A stretch of 64,000 bases of DNA from Oceanospirillum sp048264105 (GTDB lineage Bacteria; Pseudomonadota; Gammaproteobacteria; Pseudomonadales; Halomonadaceae). Position 1 is the first letter of the stretch, and every line of letters begins with the position of its first letter. Both the position numbers and the translations under genes were made by a program. This document shows, piece after piece, positions 1 to 7,739 of this stretch. The stretch spans positions 558,001 through 622,000 of the forward strand of contig JBLXDJ010000001.1 of assembly GCA_048264105.1 (NCBI GenBank). The letters run 5' to 3'. The notes below the pieces were generated by a model that did not search any database, had not been told where the DNA came from, and saw only the letters and a program-made list of their open reading frames with translations.

Positions 1-772
1 CCATGATAACGGTGAACACGGGAATCAGGTTGGTATAAGCGCTGGCATGGGTCGCCTGAATCTGCTGAACCGACCAGTTATACAGGCCGTAAGCACCCAG
101 TGTGATGAGTGCGCCAAGGTACAGAATCGAGAGTATACCTTCCTGATGGAATACAACCCCCCCTTCTGCGGAGAGTGCCAGAGGCAGAAAAAATACTGTG
201 CCAAAGAACGACTGAAATGCGGTGATAAACCAGGCGCTGTAACGGTCGGAGAGCTTCTTCAGAATCAGGGTGTACACTGCCGCACAGACCATCGCCATCA
301 GTTCCATGATATTGCCAAAGACCGGATTCGGAGCGCTCTCATCGGCCTGACTGCTTGTACTGAGAAGAACGGCACCGGCAATCGCCAGTCCAAAGCCCAG
401 AATCGTCCACAGATTGACCCTTTCCTTCAGCCAGAATGCTGCGCCTATCGCCACCAGCATGGGCAGCAAAGCGGTGATCATACCGGCTTGCGATGCGCTG
501 GTATTTTCCAGAGCCAGGCTTTCAAAGATGAAATAGAGACCTGGTTCAGCAAAGGCCAGAGCCAACAGCTAGAGCTTATCCCGATGGGGAATGTGCTGCG
601 GTTTAAGCATTTTCCAGAACGGCAGAAAGCAGATGGCAGCAACCAGCATGCGGCCAAAGATAACCCACTCAGGTGGATACCACTGAAAGGCGTATTTAAG
701 GGCGATAAAAGAGCTGGCCCAAAGCAACATAGCCAGTAAGAGGGCCATACTGGCCATGTATCGTGGTGCCAT
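1..772 (-). pseudogene. EamA/DMT-family transporter broken by an in-frame amber codon; runs off the window edge
   Basis: Read on the minus strand, a start at 772 (MAPRYMAS, preceded by a GGGAAGA Shine-Dalgarno) opens a typical EamA drug/metabolite transporter N-terminus with a hydrophobic first helix (LLLAMLLWASSFIALKYAF). After 67 codons the frame meets TAG at 569-571. The same frame then continues without another stop to base 1 and keeps convincing EamA features: several hydrophobic helices, an AGMITALLPMLVAI stretch, and a second repeat ending in ATHASAYTNLIPVFTVIM. One base change (for example CAG to TAG) would explain the break. It is therefore a recent nonsense pseudogene, a sequencing error, or a case of amber read-through. 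The substrate cannot be told. A second, intact EamA gene lies at 35321-36271. Confidence 0.8.
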
Positions 773-902
773 GATTCTTCCCGCTGAAATCAGATAATCA
801 AGCAATATAAGTAAGCCGCAAGATTAGGCCTGGTTGATATTTCTGTCCAGAGAGAAAATGATCAGATGATGGGTGATGTCCGATAACTGCAATTAAAACG
901 AC

Positions 903-931
903 AAAAGCCCCTGCAAAGTGCAGAGGCTTTT
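903..931 (-). terminator. Hairpin terminator of the cytochrome operon
   Basis: Arms 903-915 (AAAAGCCCCTGCA) and 919-931 (TGCAGAGGCTTTT) pair along 13 bp with one G-T wobble and a 3-nt loop. Both ends carry A/T tracts, so the hairpin can act in either direction. It lies 40 bp past the stop of the octahaem cytochrome gene. Confidence 0.75.
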
Positions 932-971
932 GGCTTTTCGGGCTCAGATATCCGTATCTAATGATGAAGAA

Positions 972-2324
972 TTAATCTTCGATCTTGCCGGTCTCAAGGC
1001 GTTTCTTATGAATGCCCTGCAGTTTGTAGAGATCCTGCTGCAGTTCAAAGAAACCGTGCCAGTGAGCGTAATCCGGAGCACCCATCATAGCGCCGTGACG
1101 GGCACGACGACCTTCATGGTGCCACAGGTGGTAGAAGGTGATCTGGAATTCATCCGTCCACGGATTATCTTTCAGCAGACCTTTCTCTTTCAGCTCATCC
1201 AGCATTTTCTTAGCCGGTGCGTAGTACTCAACATTGTAGAGTTTTACCGCTTTATCACCCTGCTTAAAGAAGCCTTCGGTGTGACGGGAGCTGTGGCATG
1301 AGCTACATACCTGTTCCATTTTCTTACGGCCTTCAACACCGTTACCCAGCAGTGGGCTCAGAACGTCGTCAGAATTACGCACCTTGGACTCTTTCGCCCA
1401 TAGGTTCCAGTACAGACGCTCAGTGATGTTATGGGTCGTGCTTAGTTCGCCAATACCGCTCATGTGACAGGTCGCACAGGTTGGTGCACGGTAATCACCC
1501 GGTTCCCAGCCATCTGGTGGCGAATCCCATTTCCAGTTGTTGCCGTCCGCATTAAAGATGTGACCATGCTTACTGTTGTTGAAGACTTCGATATCCGGAT
1601 GATCCGGGCCAAGGTGACATGATGCACAGGCCGCCGGTTTACGGGCTTCAGCAATGGAGAACTTGTGGCGCGTATGACAGGCTGAGCAGTTACCGGTTGA
1701 ACCATCAGGATAGATGTTACCCATACCTGCGTTTGGCCAGGTGGTTGGGTCCGGATGACCATCTTTATCCAGCTTGATCTCAGTACCATGGCACTGGATA
1801 CAACCTGTTTCGTTTGGTGCACCGCCTAACTCTTTATTGTTACGGCCTTCGTGTACCTGAACCAGAGCATGCAGGCTGTCTTTAGGGATGATCTGGTGGT
1901 ACGAACGGAAGTGACCACTCTGATTAAACTGCTCCTGCTCTTTAGGGTGGCAGCGGCCACAGGTCGCAGGAGAGACCAGAGGAGAGATATAGACGTTTTT
2001 CAGGTCGCCCTTGTTATGCAGTTGCGCATCAGGCTGACCTTTCTTCGCCGCGTGACAGTCGTAGCAGCCAACACTAACGTGGCTGTGACGGCTATCTTTC
2101 CAGTCAGCAACGATACCCGGCTGCTTTTGTTGGTGACAGCTGATACAGGTCTTGTCCGTTTCACTCAGGCCACGCTTAAAACTTATGGTCTTAACCTGGC
2201 TCAAATCCAGACTGGTTTCTGATTCAGCCGCCATTCCTGTGCTGCTGAATGCCAGCAGGCAAAGTGCCAGCAATATCAGCAGTGGGCGGTAGATCTCTCT
2301 TATGGTCATGGTAAACCTCATCAT
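972..2324 (-). CDS. Octahaem c-type cytochrome, hydroxylamine oxidoreductase (HAO)-like family
   Basis: This 450-residue protein has an N-terminal signal segment (hydrophobic stretch at about residues 14-31 ending in AMAAES-like sequence) and exactly eight CxxCH haem sites near residues 60, 87, 122, 175, 213, 233, 283 and 340. The count, the spacing and the C-terminal helical part (around WHHEGRRARHGAM) fit the periplasmic octahaem HAO-like family rather than NrfA or octahaem tetrathionate reductase. It probably handles hydroxylamine or nitrite. Whether it works oxidatively or reductively depends on the P460 cross-linking tyrosine, which needs an alignment to place. The gene follows the NapC/NirT-type gene by 51 bp, so quinol-linked reduction in the periplasm is the likeliest mode, as proposed for epsilonproteobacterial Hao. 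Family confidence is high; substrate is uncertain. Confidence 0.85.
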   Translation of the reverse strand: MMRFTMTIREIYRPLLILLALCLLAFSSTGMAAESETSLDLSQVKTISFKRGLSETDKTCISCHQQKQPGIVADWKDSRHSHVSVGCYDCHAAKKGQPDAQLHNKGDLKNVYISPLVSPATCGRCHPKEQEQFNQSGHFRSYHQIIPKDSLHALVQVHEGRNNKELGGAPNETGCIQCHGTEIKLDKDGHPDPTTWPNAGMGNIYPDGSTGNCSACHTRHKFSIAEARKPAACASCHLGPDHPDIEVFNNSKHGHIFNADGNNWKWDSPPDGWEPGDYRAPTCATCHMSGIGELSTTHNITERLYWNLWAKESKVRNSDDVLSPLLGNGVEGRKKMEQVCSSCHSSRHTEGFFKQGDKAVKLYNVEYYAPAKKMLDELKEKGLLKDNPWTDEFQITFYHLWHHEGRRARHGAMMGAPDYAHWHGFFELQQDLYKLQGIHKKRLETGKIED

Positions 2325-2375
2325 CCTTTCGATCTGCTTCTTGTCATAAGAAGGTATTAAGTAAGCGAGTGCTTA

Positions 2376-2996
2376 TTATTGTTTTGCTGTAACAGCAGGG
2401 CCAAAGTGGGCTTTAAGCTTTTGCTCAAGGTTCTTGTGACCAACACTATGACAGTCGATACAACTTTTTTCTGTAGTACCCAAAAAGTAGGGTTTGTGGG
2501 CAACAAACTGTTTGTTACTGCGCTCAGAACCGGATTGCAGATTGTTGTGGCATTTTAAACAGCCGGAGTCATAAACAAACTCATTCGCTCTGAGCCTTTT
2601 GGCATACCAGTCGACATCTTCGGCACCCAGAACAAATTCTTTCCAGACATCCCATGCACCGCTTTTGGCTTTCACATAAAGGTATGAGATGTAGTTATCC
2701 TGAGGGAGGTGACAGTCAGAACAGAGCGCCTGAACGCCTTTGGTGGATGCGCCGCCATGAATATCTTCCAGGAAGGAAGCCTGTACCGGCTTCATGCTGT
2801 GGCAGCTGCCGCAAAATTCCTGATCAGACGTGGCGTGTAATGCGTAATCTGTCCCTATCCAGCTGATGACTGAAAACAGACCCAGTGCAGCGCTGATAAT
2901 GATAGCAGCGAGCAGCCCTTTTTTTATTTTTGAACTCCGTTGTGCCAATTCTCTACTCTCTGTGTGGGTATTTAGGGACAAGAGTAGCCTAACCAT
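2376..2996 (-). CDS. NapC/NirT-family membrane-anchored tetrahaem cytochrome c
   Basis: The protein is 206 residues from this start. A single membrane anchor (about residues 28-48) is followed by four CxxCH sites: CGSCH at 62, CSDCH at 92, CLKCH at 146 and CIDCH at 179. That layout is the NapC/NirT/NrfH quinol dehydrogenase pattern, passing electrons from the menaquinol or ubiquinol pool to a periplasmic reductase. The obvious partner is the octahaem HAO-like protein immediately downstream. The start is uncertain: the ATG at 2996 has no clear Shine-Dalgarno, and an in-frame TTG about 16 codons later (LAQRSSKIKKGLL) would give the short basic N-terminus normal for the family. No FNR- or Nar-type operator was recognised upstream. 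Confidence 0.85.
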   Translation of the reverse strand: MVRLLLSLNTHTESRELAQRSSKIKKGLLAAIIISAALGLFSVISWIGTDYALHATSDQEFCGSCHSMKPVQASFLEDIHGGASTKGVQALCSDCHLPQDNYISYLYVKAKSGAWDVWKEFVLGAEDVDWYAKRLRANEFVYDSGCLKCHNNLQSGSERSNKQFVAHKPYFLGTTEKSCIDCHSVGHKNLEQKLKAHFGPAVTAKQ

Positions 2997-3089
2997 CTAA
3001 TTATGCACAATAAAAGTGCGCGAACTGGGGAACTTTTTTGTTAATAAATAGTAACGCCTAATATGAGAAAGATTTTTGTTAGCAGAAAC

Positions 3090-3120
3090 AATAAACCCGC
3101 TATAGATTAGCGGGTTTATT
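3090..3120 (-). terminator. Perfect 13-bp hairpin downstream of the thiolase-like gene
   Basis: Arms AATAAACCCGCTA (3090-3102) and TAGCGGGTTTATT (3108-3120) are perfectly complementary with loop TAGAT. On the minus strand the hairpin is followed by a T-rich stretch. It lies about 110 bp past the stop of the minus-strand gene at 3231 and upstream of the cytochrome operon. The intervening 3125-3230 contains loosely repeated TTTAAAGAG-type words and no gene. Confidence 0.65.
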
Positions 3121-3230
3121 AGAAGGGCATTATGAGCATTATTTGACAGTGTGTGGAGGCTATTAACCTTTAAAGCGTCTCTAAGTTTAAAGAGGTTGTA
3201 CTTTAAAAGGGTTGCATGTTTAAAGAGTCT

Positions 3231-4262
3231 CTATGAACGGGACAATAAAGCGATACCCTGTTTGTAACCTAAGCCGCCGTTACCGTGAACTAATGCGTTA
3301 TCTGGTTGTGACTGTAGTTGTTCACAAACTGCGATAAGGCCATTCAGGGCCGGGTTGTTCCAGGGCGCGCGGGCCATATTCATGCCGCCTGTGCAGGTCA
3401 GTGATTTATTCGCCAACCAACTGAGAATCTCTTTTTCAGATTGCAGGGCTCCTGCTTTGATCAGCAGTGCTAAAGGTACAACCGGATAGCAGGTGTAAGC
3501 TTCAATCGGGGATGTGGTGCTGTTGAGGATTTCAGCAACATCCAGTCCTGACTGAACTTCCGCGTAGTGGATCGCTTTTTCTAGGGCATGATAATGGGCC
3601 AGCTCCCGGGCATGCTCAGGGCCGTCATGTTCCGCAATTCCAATGCCAACGCCTTTAATGGCAATGGGGTTGATCAGCGGTTTAATGGTGGTGTCCGGAT
3701 GGCTGACAACCACAAGACCTTCAAAATCGACAACCGGATTGGCGCAATCAACTCCCCTAAAAAGCTCTGTCAGAGGCTGATACCAGTTCTCCGAAGGAAG
3801 TTTTAGCCCTTTATCTTCTGCCGTACGCTTCAGATTGTTGAAAATGGCATCTCTCAACTGGATAAACGCTTCTGTGCTTAAGCCCTGAATGTCGCAGAAG
3901 TGACGGGCAAGGAGGGTATAGGCCTCTGGGATGGAAACTTCCGGGTAGATTACCATCTTCTCGTGTCGTTCAGACTGGCTGTACTCACTTCTGATAAAGT
4001 CCCGTCCATGAATAATAACATGATCAGCTTCGCCATCCTGGATCAGACGGTTTGCAACAGACAGGGCCTCTATTGGTCCGCAGCCACTACGGAAATGGTG
4101 GTGCTCAACGGGGCTTTGCCATGGGGTACTCAGATCATCAATGGTGAGGGTAATACAACGCTGCTGTTCAGATTCTGTCAGATGAAGGTATTCATGGATG
4201 GCTGAAAGATCACCTTCCTGATTTATTGAACGTGCTGCTGCGGTGATAATGCTGTCGGCCAT
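3231..4262 (-). CDS. Divergent thiolase-like (acetyl-CoA acetyltransferase superfamily) protein
   Basis: At 343 residues this is shorter than a usual thiolase. The N-terminal half has a motif resembling the nucleophilic-cysteine loop (SGCGPIEAL, Cys about 61) followed by a GEADHVIIHGRDF stretch like the thiolase beta strand. The C-terminal half ends HGNGGLGYKQGIALL, where classical thiolases have CxGxG, and the GHPxGASG active-site histidine loop is replaced by a MARAPWNNPALNG segment. Two of the three classical catalytic positions are thus changed. It could still be an SCP2-type condensing or acyl-binding protein, or a beta-ketoacyl synthase-like enzyme. It lies 111 bp downstream of the DUF2889 gene on the same strand, suggesting a joint and unknown acyl-CoA-related task near paaX. 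Confidence 0.65.
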   Translation of the reverse strand: MADSIITAAARSINQEGDLSAIHEYLHLTESEQQRCITLTIDDLSTPWQSPVEHHHFRSGCGPIEALSVANRLIQDGEADHVIIHGRDFIRSEYSQSERHEKMVIYPEVSIPEAYTLLARHFCDIQGLSTEAFIQLRDAIFNNLKRTAEDKGLKLPSENWYQPLTELFRGVDCANPVVDFEGLVVVSHPDTTIKPLINPIAIKGVGIGIAEHDGPEHARELAHYHALEKAIHYAEVQSGLDVAEILNSTTSPIEAYTCYPVVPLALLIKAGALQSEKEILSWLANKSLTCTGGMNMARAPWNNPALNGLIAVCEQLQSQPDNALVHGNGGLGYKQGIALLSRS

Positions 4263-4373
4263 AGTGACTCCATTGTTCTTGTTATACTGGACTATTACTT
4301 ACCGTTTAAACGGGGTTTGTACAAGAGATAACTGGTGCAGGCTTAGTGAATGATCAGTGCCTGCATCGGGAAA

Positions 4374-4928
4374 TTACTCGCCCTGATCCGATGTGTGATG
4401 CTCCGGCCAGAGACGGCGGGCAACCGGGCTGTGTGATGCAAGAGCGTGACAGGTGTTCATAATGGCAGGAGGCTTATCCGTTTGCTCCTCCTGTCGTTTC
4501 AGCTCTTCATAGAGCGCCTGAAATGCAGTAGTAGCCATAGGGCCAAGCAACTCGGTGTGATGGGTGCAGCCACCGGTGTTTCCTAGGAGCTCTTTCACCT
4601 TTTTTGTCCAGCCAGGCCCGATGCTCAGGCCTTTCAGTGCTTTATAAGCCGGGGTGATGTTGGGGCAGATTGCAAAGGGTGCAAACTCGGTACTGGCTTC
4701 TGCATCATGAATTTTAAGTTTCGTATCCAGCGTCAGACGGAGCCACATCTCATGCACCGGTTCTCCGGCGGGAATAACACCACCCCGATCTTCATTTGCT
4801 ATGGGGTGAGACTTTATATCGGTCATGTGCCCCTCAATGTCCCATAGGTTATCGTCGCGCTTGTAAGCGTTACAGGTAACAGTGCGGGTGTGAATCAGTT
4901 GGCGCGATGCCGCATGTGAAAGAGACAT
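4374..4928 (-). CDS. DUF2889-family protein
   Basis: This 184-residue soluble protein opens HTRTVTCNAYKRDDNLWDIE, the characteristic start of DUF2889 proteins, and continues with GHMTDIKSH, a PAGEPVHEMWLRLTLD segment and GCTHHTELLGPMATTAFQAL containing a conserved Cys-His-His group. No signal peptide or membrane segment is seen. The biochemical role of the family is unknown. Members often sit beside acyl-CoA or steroid/aromatic catabolism genes, and here the neighbours are a thiolase-like protein downstream and a ferredoxin reductase plus paaX upstream. Function is not assigned beyond the family; the family call rests on the N-terminal motif and length. Confidence 0.7.
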   Translation of the reverse strand: MSLSHAASRQLIHTRTVTCNAYKRDDNLWDIEGHMTDIKSHPIANEDRGGVIPAGEPVHEMWLRLTLDTKLKIHDAEASTEFAPFAICPNITPAYKALKGLSIGPGWTKKVKELLGNTGGCTHHTELLGPMATTAFQALYEELKRQEEQTDKPPAIMNTCHALASHSPVARRLWPEHHTSDQGE

Positions 4929-5107
4929 AGAATGAGTAACCTGAACTATTGGGAATGACGACAGACCCTTTCGGATCCTATTGGCTAGGTGGTTATGGAA
5001 TTGAAAATTATATCAAAAACAAAGAGTTGTGTTTTTATAGCGTTGACCATCAGGTCAGAAACCGGCAACCGCTGCATAAGGGGGAAAATGCAGGGTTGCC
5101 TGAGGGA

Positions 5108-6433
5108 TTACCGAACCTGTTGGATCATCGCGTCCTCGGTCAGAAACTTCTCACGGGGTTTGCTTCCGTTGCCTGCTTCCTGTTCGGCCTTATCAATAGC
5201 TTGCCAATCCTGATAGCTTAGAACCTGCAGTCCCTTATCAGCGATCAGCTGATCCATCGCGACCCGCCCGGCTTTTCCGGATGAGATTAAGCCGTTGTCC
5301 AGATCAGCAAGAATACGTTTGCTCATCTCAAGTGCGTCGGCGCGGTTGGTCGGAATAACCCCTGTCGGCCCTCTGCGACACCAGCCTGTGACATAAACGC
5401 CGGGCTCTACTTGTCCATCCTGATGACGAATACGTCCGGCATCGGCATCAAAAGGCACACCCGGAATCGGCAGGCTTGTGTAGCCGATGGCACTAATCAG
5501 CGTGTCGACCTTCAGTGTTACCTGTGTGTTGATGGTTTTGAGAGGGTTGGGAGTGTTGTGATCTGTACGCTCAAACTCAACGGACTGAACGGCCTCAGCC
5601 TCACCATGAATGGCAACAGGCTGATGATTAAACAGAAGATGGATACGAGTGGTGGCGGTATCCGCTGCTTTGGCGTTTTCAGCAAACTGGTGGAATAGAT
5701 CCAGATTCATCTGCTTCGCTCTGGCCTCCCGGGGATCCAGTTCCGGTGAGACGGTCTCAGGGATAACGGTATCCCAGATCACCGGCAGAGCATCCTGCAG
5801 GTCGTTCAGTTCTGCCAGCTCCGGCGGTGTGAACTTAGCCTGCTCAGGAGCACCACGGCCGATCAGGTAGATATCCTGAATCTTAGCCTGATTCATCTGG
5901 CTCATGGCCGGTTGGCAGATATCGGTGTTTTCCCGTTCTTCAGCGGTTTTAGCCAAAAGGCGGGCAATATCAAGAGCGACATTACCGTGGCCGATAATCG
6001 CGACTGACCCATCTTTAAGCTGAGGAGGGTTGCGGTGACTGTCGGGATGGCCGTTGTACCAGCCGACAAAATGGCTGGAACCGTAAACACCGGCCAGATC
6101 CTGACCGTGCAGGTTCAGCTGGCGGTCCTGAGAGGCGCCGGTTGCCAGAATCACCAGATCGTAACACTGCTTCAGTTGTTCATAACTGATGTCGCGACCA
6201 ATGGTCAGGTTGGCCAGTAGCCGGATATTGTCTTTTTCCAGCGTGCGCTCAAATTGACGGGTTACGTTTTTAGTTCCCTGATGATCGGGGGCAACACCGG
6301 CTCTGACCAGCCCGAACAATGAAGGCAGGCGCTCAATCATGTCGATCTGACAATCTTCAATCTTACGGCTGAGGAGTTCTGCCATAAAGCAACCGGCAGG
6401 GCCGCTGCCGACAATAGCAATCTGTAAAGACAT
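5108..6433 (-). CDS. FAD/NADP-binding ferredoxin (adrenodoxin-type) reductase
   Basis: The protein (441 residues) starts with an FAD-binding Rossmann motif (IAIVGSGPAGCFMAELL) and follows with FGLVRAGVAPDHQGTKNV, diagnostic of the FprA/adrenodoxin reductase family. A second nucleotide-binding site, VAIIGHGNVALDIARLL (about residues 145-161), binds NADP(H). The C-terminal part carries GWCRRGPTGVIPTNRADA, also typical. It moves electrons between NADPH and a ferredoxin in the cytosol. It starts 22 bp after paaX, so the two are probably cotranscribed, perhaps supplying reducing power to a ferredoxin-dependent oxygenase. The phenylacetyl-CoA epoxidase has its own reductase PaaE, so a direct role there is not required. 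About 180 bp without a gene separate it from the DUF2889 gene. Confidence 0.85.
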   Translation of the reverse strand: MSLQIAIVGSGPAGCFMAELLSRKIEDCQIDMIERLPSLFGLVRAGVAPDHQGTKNVTRQFERTLEKDNIRLLANLTIGRDISYEQLKQCYDLVILATGASQDRQLNLHGQDLAGVYGSSHFVGWYNGHPDSHRNPPQLKDGSVAIIGHGNVALDIARLLAKTAEERENTDICQPAMSQMNQAKIQDIYLIGRGAPEQAKFTPPELAELNDLQDALPVIWDTVIPETVSPELDPREARAKQMNLDLFHQFAENAKAADTATTRIHLLFNHQPVAIHGEAEAVQSVEFERTDHNTPNPLKTINTQVTLKVDTLISAIGYTSLPIPGVPFDADAGRIRHQDGQVEPGVYVTGWCRRGPTGVIPTNRADALEMSKRILADLDNGLISSGKAGRVAMDQLIADKGLQVLSYQDWQAIDKAEQEAGNGSKPREKFLTEDAMIQQVR

Positions 6434-6455
6434 TGATTCGCCCCTTAATGATGTA

Positions 6456-7382
6456 TCAGATACTCAAACCGCCGAAGCGCTTGAAGAAAGCCGGTGACGC
6501 ATCAGGTAACGGACCTTCCGCCGTTTCCAGAATCTGGCTTAGGTGGCGTTCGGTTTTTTCGGTAACCAGACGATAAAGATTGCGGCATAGCAGGCGGGCA
6601 GCTGTGCCCTCCCAGTCGCTGGGTAGAAGCTCTTCCGGTAGTTGAGGGTCCCGCAGTAACACCCGGCGATATTCATGGATCAGCAGGGTCCGGACCAGAA
6701 AACAATCTTCGGGGTCGAGGTTGTCTTCATTTTTCAGTTCATTCCAGATCGGGCGGAATTTATTCAGAAACTGGCGGTAGCTCTCAGACAGTTCATCAAG
6801 ATTCCAGCAATCACGAACCAGCAATCGCAGGGGGCGACCGTTGATCACATCCTGCTTATGGGTCTGAAAAATGATCGCATCATCAAGGGCGTCGAGATCT
6901 TTCAGTGTGGATTGCAGTTCTGCCATGTCCGCCATGGGATGAGCAACCACACCCGGAGCGATAGGGCCGAAGCCCAGCCATCCCAGTTCTTCTTTAACCG
7001 TTTTGCGCAACTCCTGATCCATCTGGCTGGTGATCACCAGACACCACTGGCCATCCCAGTCCGGCAGGACAGGAGCATAGACCCGCTTGAAGGCTTTCTC
7101 AAACCGGCGTCGTCCGGATGCCGTCAGGCTGTAGTAGCTACGGCGACCAATCTGTTCTGCCGTCAGCCACTCTTCTTTTGCCAGGCGGAAAACAGAGGTT
7201 CTGACCAGACGCTGATTAAGTCCAAGAGGTTCCAGACAGTTGATCAGACTTCCCAGCCAAACTGTGCCGCCCCGGGGAGCAATCGAGTCACCATAAACGG
7301 TAATGATCAGTGATCCGGCGCGAATAGGACGCTGTTGGCAAAATTCTTCGACAAGCTGAGTAACTGCACGGTTTTTTGGCAT
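6456..7382 (-). CDS. paaX: Phenylacetate operon repressor PaaX
   Basis: At 308 residues this matches PaaX throughout. There is an N-terminal winged helix (residues about 15-90: RAGSLIITVYGDSIAPRGG, then LVRTSVFRLAKEEWL and GRRSYYSLTASGRRRF), the DWDGQWCLV core stretch, and the C-terminal VRTLLIHEYRRVLLRDPQLP block that is highly conserved in the family. In E. coli PaaX represses the paa operons and is released by phenylacetyl-CoA. The structural paa genes it should control lie 8-18 kb away in this window (paaFGHIJK and paaN-paaY-ech), so regulator and targets are separated by chemotaxis and signalling genes. The downstream reductase gene begins 22 bp later. Confidence 0.95.
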   Translation of the reverse strand: MPKNRAVTQLVEEFCQQRPIRAGSLIITVYGDSIAPRGGTVWLGSLINCLEPLGLNQRLVRTSVFRLAKEEWLTAEQIGRRSYYSLTASGRRRFEKAFKRVYAPVLPDWDGQWCLVITSQMDQELRKTVKEELGWLGFGPIAPGVVAHPMADMAELQSTLKDLDALDDAIIFQTHKQDVINGRPLRLLVRDCWNLDELSESYRQFLNKFRPIWNELKNEDNLDPEDCFLVRTLLIHEYRRVLLRDPQLPEELLPSDWEGTAARLLCRNLYRLVTEKTERHLSQILETAEGPLPDASPAFFKRFGGLSI

Positions 7383-7739
7383 GGGATCTGTTTTAAAACG
7401 CTTCTGAAATTAATGATGGGCTGATTGTACGGAGGCGGATGCAGGCAGGCAAGGCGAGGTTGCTGATCCTAAAGGAATACAGTCAACCGGCTGAGCCGCA
7501 AGAACCTGTATCTCAATGTATGCGTCATGTAACAGGGTTGATCTGGGCGAAAGAGCGCGGGCTTTTTGAAGTAAAGCAGTTGGTATGTGTCGTGGTCTGC
7601 TGCTGTGATAAGTCGAACCGGTATCACTTAATCGGTCTAGGGCCTATGGCTCATACAACGCTCATACAACAACAATAACAACTTTAAAGACGTATCCAAA
7701 AAATAATAAACATAAAACTGGAGAAAGGAGTCTTCACCG
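7383..7739. other. Gene-free divergent region between paaX and the hemerythrin-ABC fusion
   Basis: These 357 bp separate two divergently read genes. No convincing coding sequence is seen; an open frame at 7439-7678 has no Shine-Dalgarno and unconvincing composition. The word CTCATACAA occurs twice in a row around 7649-7668, and an AGGAG Shine-Dalgarno lies just before the ATG at 7740. Promoters for both neighbours must lie here but could not be placed with confidence. Confidence 0.5.

Noticed and set aside
7439..7678. 79-codon open frame between paaX and the hemerythrin-ABC gene
   Set aside because: No Shine-Dalgarno, Cys/Val-rich unnatural composition, and it lies in what should be a divergent promoter region.
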